From the NCBI RefSeq assembly GCF_030269485.1, contig NZ_BSTL01000017.1:62001-126000 (forward strand): a stretch of 64,000 nucleotides of DNA. The letters run 5' to 3'. The notes below the pieces were generated by a model that saw only the letters and a list, made by a program, of their open reading frames with translations, had not been told where the DNA came from and made no database searches. The position numbers and the translations under genes were made by a program. Of the stretch, positions 37,255 to 45,834 are shown piece after piece (the first letter of the stretch is position 1; each line of letters opens with the position of its first letter). Origin of the DNA: Actinoplanes sp. NBRC 103695 (lineage in GTDB: Bacteria; Actinomycetota; Actinomycetes; Mycobacteriales; Micromonosporaceae).

Positions 37255-37983
37255 TCAGCGGCTGGTGTAGCCGCCGTCGATCGGCAGGGTCACGCCGGTG
37301 ATCATGGCCGCGGCGTCGCTGAGGAGGAAGACGATCGGGCCGGCGATCTCCTCCTCGGTGGCGTAACGGCCCAGCGGCATGGCGTCCAGGAACGGGCCCT
37401 GGATGTCGTCGCGGCCCCAGTAGAAGGCCGACATCGGGGTCATGACCACGGTCGGGTTGACGCTGTTGACCCGGATGCCGTGCGGGCCGAGTTCCAGCGC
37501 CGACACCCGGGTGATGCTGTCCAGGGCGGCCTTGGACGCGGCGTACGAGATGTGGCCGTGCAGGGCGACCAGCGCCGCCTGGCTGGAGACGTTCACGATC
37601 GCGCCACCACCGCCGGCGGCGATCATGGTGCGCGCGGCGTACTTCGTGACCAGCAGCGCGCCCCGGGTGTTGATCGCGATGACCTTGTCGAACACCGAGA
37701 TGTCGGTCTCCATGGGCGTGGCGATCTCGCCGCCGAAGCCCGCGCAGTTGACGACGCCGTGGACGGGCAGGTCCCGCAGGGCGTCGCGGACGGCGTCCTC
37801 CGAGGTGAGATCGAAGGGCAGCCCGCGTACGCCCGTCTCGGCGACGATCGGCGCCAGGTTCTCCTTGCTGGTCCCGGCGGCGATGACGTCCGCGCCGTGC
37901 TGGAGCAGCAGCTTGACCGTGGCGCCGCCGATGCCGCCGGAGGCGCCGGTGACCAGGATGGTGCGGTTGCTGAAGTCGAACAT
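37255..37983 (-). CDS. SDR family oxidoreductase, L-xylulose/carbonyl reductase-like
   Basis: The 242-residue classical SDR has TGASGGIG near residue 12, NCAGFGG near 80, the Ser of NVSSQAAL near 132 and YAASK near 146, and ends in PIDGGY. Short spacing in the N-terminal half (PFDLTSEDAVRDALRDLPVHGVVNCAG, without the usual extra helix) resembles dicarbonyl/L-xylulose reductases. The ATG has AGGA upstream. It is the last gene of a minus-strand set with a LacI regulator, an aldolase and an FGGY kinase, so it probably interconverts a sugar or polyol in that pathway. Confidence 0.82.
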   Translation of the reverse strand: MFDFSNRTILVTGASGGIGGATVKLLLQHGADVIAAGTSKENLAPIVAETGVRGLPFDLTSEDAVRDALRDLPVHGVVNCAGFGGEIATPMETDISVFDKVIAINTRGALLVTKYAARTMIAAGGGGAIVNVSSQAALVALHGHISYAASKAALDSITRVSALELGPHGIRVNSVNPTVVMTPMSAFYWGRDDIQGPFLDAMPLGRYATEEEIAGPIVFLLSDAAAMITGVTLPIDGGYTSR

Positions 37984-38092
37984 CGGTGTCCTGTTCGTAG
38001 TAGCGGTACGGCCATTTCACCGCACCCATGGAGGGTCCGCGGAGCAGTTCGTTCTGTGCCACCCATCCGGCGATCAGGACCGGGAGGGAGCC

Positions 38093-39079
38093 TCAGATGC
38101 GGGAGATCTTGCAGGACTCGCGCTCGATGAGCGTGACATCCAGGACGTTCGTCCGCCGCAACCGGCGTTTCGGGTGGTCGACCCGGTCGAACACCCGCTG
38201 CGCGGCGTGCCGGCCGATCTGGTCCGGATCCTGGTCCACCACGGTCAGCGCGGGACGCACCAGATCGGCCATCGGGAAGTCGCCGAAGCCGACGACCGCG
38301 AGCTCGCCCTCCGGCAGGACGTGCAGCAGCAGCATCGAGCTGTGCGCGTTGGCCGAGAAGACCGCGGTGGGCCTGTCCGGCAACCCGAGCAGCCGGGTCG
38401 CCGCCGTCTCGGTGGACTCGCGATCCCTGACGTACGAGGCGATCAAGGCGTCGTCCGCGTCGATCCCGGCCTCCGCCAGCGCGCGCCGATAGCCGGCCAC
38501 ACGGTTCACCTCGGTCGACAGGTGCAGGTTGTCGCCGACGTACGCGATCCGGCGGTGCCCGTGCTCGATCAGGTGCCGGGTCGCCAGGTAGCCACCCGCC
38601 TCGTCGTCGTCGGCGAACATGTCGGCGGACAGCCCGACCGGCGCGCGGTCCACGAACACCAGGGGAGTGCTGTCCTGCCACCGTTTCAGCCACGCGTGAT
38701 CGGTGGCGACCGGGGCGACGATCAGACCGGCCAGGCGGCGGCTCAGCAGCGACTCCAGGACGTCGCGCTCGCGTTCCGGGTCGTCGCCCAGGTTGGTGAG
38801 CAGCGTGGCGACACCCCGGCGGCGGGCCACCTCGTCGACCGCCCGGGCGATCGACGCGAAGAACGGGTCGACGATGTCCGGCACGGCCACGCCGATCGCC
38901 GACGACCGCCCGTTGCGGAAGGTGGTCGCCAGCACGTTCGGGACGTAGTTCAGCTCCCGCATCACCTGCTCGACGTGCGAGCGGGTCTCCGGCAGCACGT
39001 GCGGGTCGTCGTTGAACACCCGCGAGACGGTCTTGGCGCTCACCCCGGCGCGGGCGGCAACATCACGCATCGTCGCCAT
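38093..39079 (-). CDS. LacI family transcriptional regulator
   Basis: The 328-residue protein has the LacI headpiece MRDVAARAGVSAKTVSRVFNDDPHVLPETR followed by the hinge LNYVPNVLATTFRNGRS and a periplasmic-binding-type effector domain (IGVAVPDIVDPFFASIARAVDEVA). It is a sugar-responsive repressor. ATG 39079 is chosen because GGAGG lies five bases upstream. It stands inside the set kinase - aldolase - LacI - SDR. The palindromes at 41516-41553 in front of the kinase have the form bound by LacI-family gluconate repressors, so they are its most likely operators. Confidence 0.9.
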   Translation of the reverse strand: MATMRDVAARAGVSAKTVSRVFNDDPHVLPETRSHVEQVMRELNYVPNVLATTFRNGRSSAIGVAVPDIVDPFFASIARAVDEVARRRGVATLLTNLGDDPERERDVLESLLSRRLAGLIVAPVATDHAWLKRWQDSTPLVFVDRAPVGLSADMFADDDEAGGYLATRHLIEHGHRRIAYVGDNLHLSTEVNRVAGYRRALAEAGIDADDALIASYVRDRESTETAATRLLGLPDRPTAVFSANAHSSMLLLHVLPEGELAVVGFGDFPMADLVRPALTVVDQDPDQIGRHAAQRVFDRVDHPKRRLRRTNVLDVTLIERESCKISRI

Positions 39080-39102
39080 GGTCACCTCCGCCGATCACGC
39101 CC

Positions 39103-39161
39103 GCACCTCGCCGGCCCGCGCACCTCGCTGATCCGCACCTCGCTGATCCGCACCTCGCCAG
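39103..39161. repeat. 15-bp tandem repeat between aldolase and LacI genes
   Basis: GCACCTCGCTGATCC occurs at 39120 and 39135, flanked by two variant copies starting GCACCTCGCC at 39103 and 39150. It fills the short gap between the aldolase stop and the LacI ribosome site, on the transcribed path of the presumed operon. Confidence 0.65.
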
Positions 39162-40049
39162 TCAGCGCCGAAGTGTACCGTCCACGACCTCCTGCAGTTC
39201 GTGGAGACGCGGAAGTGCGCGCTTCGTCAGGTAGTCCTCGCGGAGTTCCGCGGACACCGACAGGCTGTCCTTCCACAGCGACCGGCCGGCCATCGCGCCC
39301 GCCGCCCCGTTCGCCATCGCGGTGGCCACCTGCCCGAGGAAGGTCTCGTGGTCCACACCGGCCGACAGGACCGCCCACGGCACGTCGCCCGCCGCGGCCG
39401 TGACGGCGGCGCAGCCCTCGGCGGAGCCCGGGTACTGCAACTTCAGCACCTTGGCGCCGCAGTCCACGGCCAGCTTGGCGCCGCCCGCGACCAGGCCGGG
39501 GAACGCGGACGCGTACGCCTCATCGGTCTCGCCCTCGATCTGGTAGGTCAGAAGCTCGACGATCAGCAACACGCCCTCGTCACCGCACGCCGCGATCAGC
39601 TCGCGCATCTCCCGCGCCACCCGTGACTCCGCGTCCTGCTTGTCCGGGCGCAGGTACCAGAGCATCTTGGCCACGTCGCCGCCCAGCTCACGGACGCGCC
39701 GCGCGGTCACCTCCGGCACGAACCCGGTGTACCGCAGGCCGTCCACGGTCTCGTAGCCGGACGCGTCCATCCCGACCACCAGCCCGGTGCCGCGCGACAG
39801 GACACCGTCGTCGACCACGGCCGGCAGCGCCACCTCCGGGTCGAGCAGGATCGCCGGTGCGTGGTTGCCGAGGTGCCGGACCAGGTCCGCCTTGGCCGCC
39901 GCCAGCTCCGCCGTGCTGATCGAGCCCGGACCGTCCGGGGCGTCGGTCATCGCGGCCTTCATGCCGTTGCGCTGGTCCGCCGCCACGATCAGCATGCGGC
40001 CCGCGGGGGTGGAGATCGCGGCGAGACCGCGACGCTCGGTGGTTCTCAC
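39162..40049 (-). CDS. LacD/YihT-like class I aldolase
   Basis: The 295-residue protein matches the tagatose-bisphosphate / sulfofructose-phosphate aldolase family: ADQRNGMKAAM near residue 25, ILLDPEVALP, GLVVGMDASGYE, KMLWYLRPD, IVELLTYQ, LKLQYPGS (the Lys that forms the Schiff base) and WAVLSAGVDHETFLGQV near the C-terminus. It should split a phosphorylated ketose into two C3 units in the cytoplasm. GTG 40049 overlaps the stop of the FGGY kinase (GTGA), so the two are co-translated. The exact ketose cannot be told; the pairing with an FGGY kinase rather than a PfkB kinase makes a standard tagatose or sulfoquinovose route less likely. Confidence 0.8.
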   Translation of the reverse strand: MRTTERRGLAAISTPAGRMLIVAADQRNGMKAAMTDAPDGPGSISTAELAAAKADLVRHLGNHAPAILLDPEVALPAVVDDGVLSRGTGLVVGMDASGYETVDGLRYTGFVPEVTARRVRELGGDVAKMLWYLRPDKQDAESRVAREMRELIAACGDEGVLLIVELLTYQIEGETDEAYASAFPGLVAGGAKLAVDCGAKVLKLQYPGSAEGCAAVTAAAGDVPWAVLSAGVDHETFLGQVATAMANGAAGAMAGRSLWKDSLSVSAELREDYLTKRALPRLHELQEVVDGTLRR

Positions 40050-41485
40050 TGTGGGGTTCCAATCTTCGGGGGTACGCCGCTCAGCAGGCGGGCGGCGGTT
40101 CTCGTGGCTCCGTACGCGGTCTCCTGATCGCGGCTCGACACCGACAGGGCTGGGAGTACGTGGGTCCGTGCCCGCCGCACCGCCGCCATGCCGGCCCATC
40201 CGCCGGTGAGCGTCGCGGAGATCGCCGGTGGCAGTTCGCGGTCCATCGCCCGGATCAGCTCGGCGATCTCGTCGTTGCTGTGCCGCAGCACCGCGCCGAA
40301 CACCTCGGCCGGCCCGGCGCCGTCGCCGCGCACGGTCAGCTTGAGCACGCCGTCGTCGTTGCGCGCGCCGGACGCCTCGATCGAGCCGGCCGGCAGCGCA
40401 CCCTCGTAGGGCAGCGCCATCACGGCGGCGTCGAGCGCGTCCCGGCCGGCCCGCTCGGTGATGCCGGCGGCGTGCAGGACCCGGCGCAGCAGCAGTCCGG
40501 TCTTCACCCCGGCGACGAGCACATGCTTGCCCGGGACGACGTGCCGGACCTCGTTGATCAGATGCGCGGCGAGCCGGCGCCGGGCGTCGTAGCCCAGCGG
40601 CGCGTCGATGACCCGCAACAGGACCTCGGCGGTGCCCAACGACACGTGATAGTGGTCGGCGGGCAGCCCACCGGCGGCCTCGGCGGCGACCAGGTGGTCG
40701 TGCCCCGCGACGGTGATCAGCGCGCCGCCCGTTACCGTGCCGTTCGCGGGCGTGCCGCTTGCCGTCGCGCTGCGTTCTCCTTCGCTGCTCGCCCACGCGC
40801 CGCTTTCCGCGGCGGCCCATTTCCACGTGCCGAGCGGGGTGCCCGCGTCGACCAGCGGTGGCAGGAAGTCCTCGCCGACGCCGAGGGCGTCCAGCATCGC
40901 GGGCCACGGGCGGCCGGTGTCCTGGTCGATCAGGCCGGTGCGGGAGGTCAGGGAGTGCTCCGCGACGGTACGCCCGCCCAGCGCCGCCGCCACGAACTCC
41001 GGCAGGTTGAGCCACCGCAGCCCGTCCAGGCGCAGCCCCTGATCGCGGAGATGGGCCAGTTTCGCCACGCTCACCTGCGCGCCCAGCGGCAGTCCCGTGC
41101 GTCCCGCGAACTCGTCGCGGATCGCCGCCGGGAACGCGGCCACCTGCTCCGCGCCGCGAGGGTCGAACCACGCGAAGGCCGGCGCGACGGCGATCCCGCG
41201 GTGGTCGATCAGCATCCCGGTCTCACCCATGCCGGCGATGGCGATGGCCTCGATCTTCTCCGTGCCCTCGCTCGCGGCCGTAGCCCGCAACGCGCTCCCG
41301 GTCGTCGTCAGCAACTCGTGGACCGCGGCGAGCAGCGCCGCCGCGTCCATCTCGGTGGTGCCGCCGGGCCCCGCTCGCCACGGCGTCGGCACCTGCGCGG
41401 CGGCGACCTCGGCGCCCGCCTCGTCGGTGACGAGCATCTTGAGACCGGTGCTGCCCAGATCGATGCCCGCGACAAGCCTGCCCAC
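40046..41485 (-). CDS. FGGY-family carbohydrate kinase
   Basis: The 479-residue protein begins VGRLVAGIDLGSTGLKMLVTD, the phosphate-binding start of FGGY kinases. It continues with IAGMGETGMLIDHRG, AWFDPRGAEQ, TSRTGLIDQDTGRPW and the late ATP site TGGWAGMAAVRR. Family members phosphorylate ketoses, polyols or sugar acids. GTG 41485 is preceded by GGGAGG at five bases, and the open frame further upstream lies over the operators, so it is excluded. It is the first gene of the catabolic operon and is divergent from a P-loop kinase. An insert rich in Ala, Ser and Glu (WASSEGERSATASG) lies in the middle and looks like a surface loop. Confidence 0.85.
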   Translation of the reverse strand: MGRLVAGIDLGSTGLKMLVTDEAGAEVAAAQVPTPWRAGPGGTTEMDAAALLAAVHELLTTTGSALRATAASEGTEKIEAIAIAGMGETGMLIDHRGIAVAPAFAWFDPRGAEQVAAFPAAIRDEFAGRTGLPLGAQVSVAKLAHLRDQGLRLDGLRWLNLPEFVAAALGGRTVAEHSLTSRTGLIDQDTGRPWPAMLDALGVGEDFLPPLVDAGTPLGTWKWAAAESGAWASSEGERSATASGTPANGTVTGGALITVAGHDHLVAAEAAGGLPADHYHVSLGTAEVLLRVIDAPLGYDARRRLAAHLINEVRHVVPGKHVLVAGVKTGLLLRRVLHAAGITERAGRDALDAAVMALPYEGALPAGSIEASGARNDDGVLKLTVRGDGAGPAEVFGAVLRHSNDEIAELIRAMDRELPPAISATLTGGWAGMAAVRRARTHVLPALSVSSRDQETAYGATRTAARLLSGVPPKIGTPQ

Positions 41486-41515
41486 CGGAGCCTCCCTGTC
41501 GCCGACAATCATCCG

Positions 41516-41553
41516 TGTCACCGGTGACATGATCGCCCATGACACCGGTAACA
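41516..41553. promoter_or_regulatory. two gluconate-repressor-type operators
   Basis: TGTCACCGGTGACA (41516-41529) is a perfect palindrome and TGACACCGGTAACA (41540-41553) an imperfect one, with centres 24 bp apart. Both resemble the ATGTTACCGGTAACAT type site bound by LacI-family gluconate regulators in enterobacteria. They lie between the divergent FGGY kinase (start 41485) and P-loop kinase (start 41553); the second touches the start codon. The LacI protein encoded at 38093 is the natural candidate to bind them. Confidence 0.65.
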
Positions 41554-42146
41554 TGGCTCTCATGATGTGGCGCTCCGAGACAGCTTGTCAACCGGCCGGA
41601 CCGGTCGTCGTGGCCGTCGCCGGGGTCGCCGGCAGCGGCAAATCCACCCTCGGCCGCGCCCTGGCGACAGCCCTCGGAGCGCCGCTGCTCGACCTCGACT
41701 CCCTCACGAACCCGCTGCTGGACGGCCTGCCGCCGGATGTTCTCGGCGGCCACTGGCTGGCCTCACCGCACAGCGCCGCCATCCGCGACGGCCGTTACGC
41801 GGCGCTGCGCGCGGTGGCCCGCGACGCCCTCGCCACGGCCGGCCGCGCTGTCCTGGTCGCGCCGTTCACGGCGGAGCTCCGCGGTGGCCCGGAGTGGGAC
41901 CTGCTTCGCGGCGCGGCCGGCGACGACCTGCGGGTGGTCCACCTGGCCGGCGAGGCGGCCCTGTTCACCGCCCGGCGCGCCGGCCGGGCCGAGATCCGGG
42001 ACCGGCACCGCACGGCGCTCCCGCCGGAGCCGCCGTCCGTGCCCGTCATCCCGGTCGATGCCGAGATCCCCACCGATCAGCAGCTCCAGGTGGTGCTCGC
42101 CGCGCTCTACCCGTCCTCGTCGTCCTCGTCGGCGCCCTCCGACTGA
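41553..42146 (+). CDS. P-loop small-molecule kinase, gluconokinase-like
   Basis: The 197-residue protein has a Walker A motif (AVAGVAGSGKSTLGRALATALG), LDLDSLTNPLLDG, and a lid-like segment GRAEIRDRHRTALPP, the small-kinase layout of gluconokinase, shikimate and nucleoside kinases. The gluconate-type operators in front favour a sugar-acid kinase, but the catalytic segment after Walker A is not a clear gluconokinase match. ATG 41553 overlaps the second operator and has no ribosome site, so the transcript may be leaderless, or translation may start at ATG 41562 or 41565. Its last 40 bases overlap the convergent KAP-type NTPase gene. Confidence 0.65.
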   Translation: MALMMWRSETACQPAGPVVVAVAGVAGSGKSTLGRALATALGAPLLDLDSLTNPLLDGLPPDVLGGHWLASPHSAAIRDGRYAALRAVARDALATAGRAVLVAPFTAELRGGPEWDLLRGAAGDDLRVVHLAGEAALFTARRAGRAEIRDRHRTALPPEPPSVPVIPVDAEIPTDQQLQVVLAALYPSSSSSSAPSD

Positions 42147-44473
42147 GCCGGGACCAACGCCGAGGACGGAGCCGGCAGGGCGTGGCCGTTCGAGCGATGA
42201 GCCGCGCTCGCCGCCACGGCCGCCCGACGCTCCGACGGCGTGGACACCCGTGGTTCCGGAGGCGCGGGAGGGTCGAACTGGCGAGCCGCCGCGTCGCCGA
42301 AGACCACGGCACACCGGGAGATCGCCTGCTTGATCAGCCGCCGGACCTCCGCCGGATGCCTGCCCAGGCCGGCTCGGGCCGCGGCGAGCGAGGCCGCCGC
42401 CGCGAGCACTTCCCCGGACTGCCACTGCGCCGGGGTCCGTTCGGCGGTGAAGAGAATGGCGGTGAGGCCGGCGACGCGAGCGTACGGATCCAGGGCCGCC
42501 GCGAGCGCCATCGCCTCGCTGCCATCGCGTACCGGGGCGGGCAGCGGCGCCTCCCGCAGCGCGGCGGCCAAGATGTCCGGCAGAGGGGCTTGGCCGTCAT
42601 CGAGCAGTTCCCGGAACGCGAGCACATCGTCCAGCGGATCGTCCAGCCGCTCCTGGCTCAACCGCTGCAACGCCGCGTCCAGGACCTCGCCGAGATCGTC
42701 GGTCAGCACCCGTGTGACCGCGGCCGACAGCAGAACGTCGGCGTCATGGGAGCAGCGGAACTCGACGCAGTGCCGGGCCGAGCGGATCAGGTCACGAGCG
42801 TTGCCGCCGGACCAGGCGTAGCAGAACAGGACCGCGGTGGACGTGACGTCGCTCGCGCGCCGGGCGATCACGTCACGGCACTCGGTGAACGACAACGCCT
42901 TCATGCTGATCATCGCGTCGAACGAGGAGTCGAAGACATCGCGCATCGGCACCCCGCGGGCGGCGAAGCTGAGCAGCGCGTCGGTCGACACGGACACCAG
43001 GAAGTGGGCGCCCTCGATGTGGAACAGGTCCTTCAGTCCGTTGATCATCTGGATCGCGTCGGCCGGCGAGGCCATCTTGTCGAGCTCGTCGATGCAGATC
43101 AGGACCGAGACGTTCGACGGAGTCAGGGTCACCAGCCGTCCGATGTACCGGCGCAGGGCGCGCACGGAATCGGCGTGGCTGCGATCGCGCTCCAGCCGAG
43201 AGTACTTGTTCTGCCCCTCGACGCCGAGCCCGCTCGCCTTCACGCTGGTTTTCGCGGTGCTCTCCACCGTCGTCACCCAGCGGAGCCAGTCCAGCTGATA
43301 GTTGGCGCTCCCACCGACGGACGCCGGTTCCGCGTCGAGCTTGGCCCGCATCTGGAAGGCCCGCCACAACCTGACCGCGAGCAAGGTCGCCACGACCGCT
43401 ATGCCCGCCAGGGCTATCACCCCGAGGTAGCCGATGTCGAAGACGGCGAGATTCTTCTCGATCTCGGAGCTGAGCCCGGGAAAGGCGTTGTTCGCCAGCG
43501 CGCGCTCGCGGAAGTCGGCGACGTCCCGCATCTTGCCGCGGTCATAGGCCCAGAGCAGGTACAGCGGGATCATCGCGAGCGCCACCATCAGCCACATCAC
43601 CGCGCGGCCGAGCCGTGCTGGGAGGCCGGGCATGCGGCGCTGCCGTCCGTACCGGTATCTGCCGCCTTCGCCGTTCCGCCGCGCCCACAACAACGCCTCG
43701 TCGGCGAGCTCCCAGTGGATGATGCGGACCAGGTCCGTCTCGGTGTACAAAACCGGGGCGGCGACGCGGATGCCGATGCAGGGGAACGCCTCGCGCTCGT
43801 TGCGGAGCTGGTTCATCATGGTGGACTTGCCGGCGCCGCGGGATCCGGCGATTCCGATCGCCGAGGTCCGGTGCGAGCGCACGAACGAGAGCACCTCGCC
43901 ATATCCCTCGGACGAGACGGCATCCTTCAGGTCCATCTCGACCAGGTACGGCGCCTTCGTCGCACCGAAGGTGTTGGACCAGCGGGCCGCGTCGCTGTCC
44001 CGTTTGACGGTTTCTTCGGCGATGCTCGCGACGAGTTGCCGCCGCAGTGCCTCCTCTAGTTGGGCCAGGGCGAGTCTTACTGTCAGCCGCCGCAGGGTGA
44101 GCGACCCGGTCACCTTGAACAGCGAGAACAGGCTCAAGCCGGACGTCGCGAGGATAAGGAACCATTGAGGAGCGAGGTTGGAGAGCGGGTAGGAGTCGAA
44201 AAAGAGCATCCGAGCCAGGACGGCCAACAAGAGGGCGATTGCGGTGACATCCCGCACGTTCCACAAGGTCCACGCCCGGGGTGTCGCCTCGAGTTCCTTG
44301 GCCTCCTCGCTGCACCGCTCGGCGACCGCCGGCGTCTGCGCCAGAACCGCACCGCGAACCTCGGCACGCGCCTCGGTGTCGGAGGACAGCCGCCCGTCCT
44401 GGTCGAGCAGCTTGTCGAGCCGCTCGATCATCGCCTTCTCGGACAACGCGATCTTGACGTGTCGTGCTGTCAC
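42107..44473 (-). CDS. KAP-family P-loop NTPase, membrane protein
   Basis: The 788-residue protein has two N-terminal membrane helices (~75-122) and Walker A GSRGAGKSTMMNQ (Lys ~216). Two more helices (~288-307 and ~350-370) come before Walker B VLICIDELDKM (Asp ~462). Membrane helices between Walker A and B are the hallmark of KAP NTPases, a group that includes the phage-exclusion protein PifA and signalling proteins. SFTECRDVIARRASDV and SGGNARDLIRSARH are typical sensor-side segments. The C-terminal 200 residues are Ala-rich with an acidic tail. GTG 44473 is the start. It is monocistronic by position. A defence or membrane-signalling role is possible but not shown. Confidence 0.75.
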   Translation of the reverse strand: MTARHVKIALSEKAMIERLDKLLDQDGRLSSDTEARAEVRGAVLAQTPAVAERCSEEAKELEATPRAWTLWNVRDVTAIALLLAVLARMLFFDSYPLSNLAPQWFLILATSGLSLFSLFKVTGSLTLRRLTVRLALAQLEEALRRQLVASIAEETVKRDSDAARWSNTFGATKAPYLVEMDLKDAVSSEGYGEVLSFVRSHRTSAIGIAGSRGAGKSTMMNQLRNEREAFPCIGIRVAAPVLYTETDLVRIIHWELADEALLWARRNGEGGRYRYGRQRRMPGLPARLGRAVMWLMVALAMIPLYLLWAYDRGKMRDVADFRERALANNAFPGLSSEIEKNLAVFDIGYLGVIALAGIAVVATLLAVRLWRAFQMRAKLDAEPASVGGSANYQLDWLRWVTTVESTAKTSVKASGLGVEGQNKYSRLERDRSHADSVRALRRYIGRLVTLTPSNVSVLICIDELDKMASPADAIQMINGLKDLFHIEGAHFLVSVSTDALLSFAARGVPMRDVFDSSFDAMISMKALSFTECRDVIARRASDVTSTAVLFCYAWSGGNARDLIRSARHCVEFRCSHDADVLLSAAVTRVLTDDLGEVLDAALQRLSQERLDDPLDDVLAFRELLDDGQAPLPDILAAALREAPLPAPVRDGSEAMALAAALDPYARVAGLTAILFTAERTPAQWQSGEVLAAAASLAAARAGLGRHPAEVRRLIKQAISRCAVVFGDAAARQFDPPAPPEPRVSTPSERRAAVAASAAHRSNGHALPAPSSALVPAQSEGADEDDEDG

Positions 44474-44620
44474 GACCGCATCCGGTCACTCAGGAGCATG
44501 TGAGCCATCGTGGACATACGCGCCACGGAGCGCGATTACCCGAAAGGGTACGTGATGGCGCCGCCGATCCGCGGCGATGCTCCGCCCGGCCGATGTGGAT
44601 CGTCAGGTGGGTGGGGTGGA

Positions 44621-45292
44621 TCAGTAGGCGGATGAGACCGTGTGGCCGATAGTGCCGGGGTCGTCGAGCATCGCCAGCATGTGGTGCGCCACGTGGGAGC
44701 GGGAGATGAACATCCCGCCTCGGACGTTGCGGTCGACGGCAGTGCGGTAGCGCGGGCGGAGGCTTCGGTCGAGAAGTCTCGGCGGGCGGGACACGGTTGA
44801 GTCGAGGCCGCTGTCGCGCAGGATGTCCTCCATGATCGCCAGGTCCTGGTAGTGGCGCTTGAACATCAGCTTGGCCGCCGGGCCGATGAGGTGGCGCATG
44901 ACGATGCCGTCGCCGGGGTTGTGCCTGGGCGGGTGGGGACGGCCGGGCGAGGCTACGGTGCCGACCGAGGCGGCGCTGACCGCGATGATGCGCCGGACGC
45001 CGGTCGACTTCATGGCGTCGACGATCGCTCGGGTGCCGCATGACGCGATGCCGGCCTGGGCGCCGGTGGGTGCGCCGAGCGCGGACAGCACGGCGTCGGC
45101 GTCCGCGATCGCGTCCTCGAGTACGCCGGGCGGGGGATCGGCCAGATCGCAGCGGACGACGCGCGACGGTTCTTCTCCGAGCCGGGCGGGGTTTCGGACG
45201 ATTGCGGTCACCCGATGGCCGGCGGCCAGGGACTGGCTCAGGAGGTGACGGCCGACCCCTCCGGTCGCCGCGACCACGACGATGTTGAACAT
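44621..45292 (-). CDS. NAD(P)-binding atypical SDR protein
   Basis: The 223-residue protein begins MFNIVVVAATGGVGRHLLSQSLAAGHRVTAIVRNPARL, the NmrA-like/atypical SDR dinucleotide loop. It continues with CDLADPPPGVLEDAIADADAVLSALG and a late segment SRPPRLLDRSL. No Y-x-x-x-K catalytic pair is evident, so it may be a redox sensor or isomerase-like enzyme. ATG 45292 lies inside the palindrome TTGAACATGTTCAA; an ATG at 45304 in the same frame is the alternative start. The divergent small membrane protein gene begins only 18 bp away, so both transcripts are probably leaderless or share one operator. Confidence 0.78.
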   Translation of the reverse strand: MFNIVVVAATGGVGRHLLSQSLAAGHRVTAIVRNPARLGEEPSRVVRCDLADPPPGVLEDAIADADAVLSALGAPTGAQAGIASCGTRAIVDAMKSTGVRRIIAVSAASVGTVASPGRPHPPRHNPGDGIVMRHLIGPAAKLMFKRHYQDLAIMEDILRDSGLDSTVSRPPRLLDRSLRPRYRTAVDRNVRGGMFISRSHVAHHMLAMLDDPGTIGHTVSSAY

Positions 45293-45298
45293 GTTCAA
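45285..45298. promoter_or_regulatory. palindrome TTGAACATGTTCAA over a start codon
   Basis: A perfect 14-bp palindrome covers the ATG of the SDR-type gene (45290-45292) and lies 12 bp from the GTG of the divergent gene at 45311. A protein bound here could stop both genes. No regulator is encoded next to it. Confidence 0.5.
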
Positions 45299-45310
45299 TA
45301 ACATAGCTCC

Positions 45311-45703
45311 GTGACGCAAACACATCGGATGACGTTCGTTCTGGCGGGCGCGTACAACATCCTCTGGGGTCTGTACGCGGTCGTCGATCCGCAGTGGCTG
45401 TTCCGGCTGGCCGGCATGCCGCCGTCGAACACGCCGCAGATCTTCGCCTGCCTCGGCATGGTTCTCGGGCTGTACGGGATTCTTTACCTCGAGGTCGCGC
45501 GGCGTCCCGAGCAGGGCTGGCTGATCGCGGCGGTCGGCCTCACCGGCAAGGTGCTCGGCCCGCTCGGACTGCTCTACCTGCTGCTGACCGGCGCGTGGCC
45601 GCCGGCCACCCTGGCGCTGATCATCACGAACGACCTCATCTGGTGGGTGCCGTTCGCCCTCTACCTCCGCGCCGCCTGGCCGGCCTGGCGGGCCACCTGG
45701 TGA
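45311..45703 (+). CDS. small four-helix membrane protein
   Basis: The 130-residue protein has about four hydrophobic helices (FVLAGAYNILWGLYAVV, IFACLGMVLGLYGILYL, GWLIAAVGLTGKVLGPLGLLYLLL, TLALIITNDLIWWVPFALYL) and no known catalytic motif. Similar small proteins of unknown function occur widely in bacteria. Its GTG start is 18 bp from the divergent SDR-type gene, with which it shares a palindromic site, so the two may be co-regulated. Confidence 0.72.
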   Translation: MTQTHRMTFVLAGAYNILWGLYAVVDPQWLFRLAGMPPSNTPQIFACLGMVLGLYGILYLEVARRPEQGWLIAAVGLTGKVLGPLGLLYLLLTGAWPPATLALIITNDLIWWVPFALYLRAAWPAWRATW

Positions 45704-45799
45704 GCTGGCGCCCGGACGGCAGGTTGCCGGCCGTTTCGGCCCGCCGGGGCTGGGAGCCGTTGTGGGGCCGGGCGAGCAGCCATTCGCGCAGATCAATAC

Positions 45800-45828
45800 T
45801 TGACGAAGTTAATTAATGGTCATAGCTT
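45800..45828 (+). promoter_or_regulatory. candidate leaderless promoter of the ROK gene
   Basis: TTGACG (45800-45805) and TAGCTT (45823-45828) are 17 bp apart and end six bases before the ATG at 45835. The transcript would then begin at the start codon. TTAATTAA (45809-45816) in the spacer is a short AT-rich palindrome in an otherwise GC-rich region and could be the ROK protein's own operator. Confidence 0.45.
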
Positions 45829-45834
45829 CCAGAC

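Noticed and set aside
37984..38092. Possible small gene starting MAQNELLRGPSMG ahead of the SDR at 37255
   Set aside because: It runs into the SDR in another frame without a stop of its own and has no recognisable family; kept as intergenic.
44474..44500. Nine-codon leader MLLSDRMRS overlapping the KAP gene start
   Set aside because: Too short to support as a gene; mentioned only as a possible coupling element.
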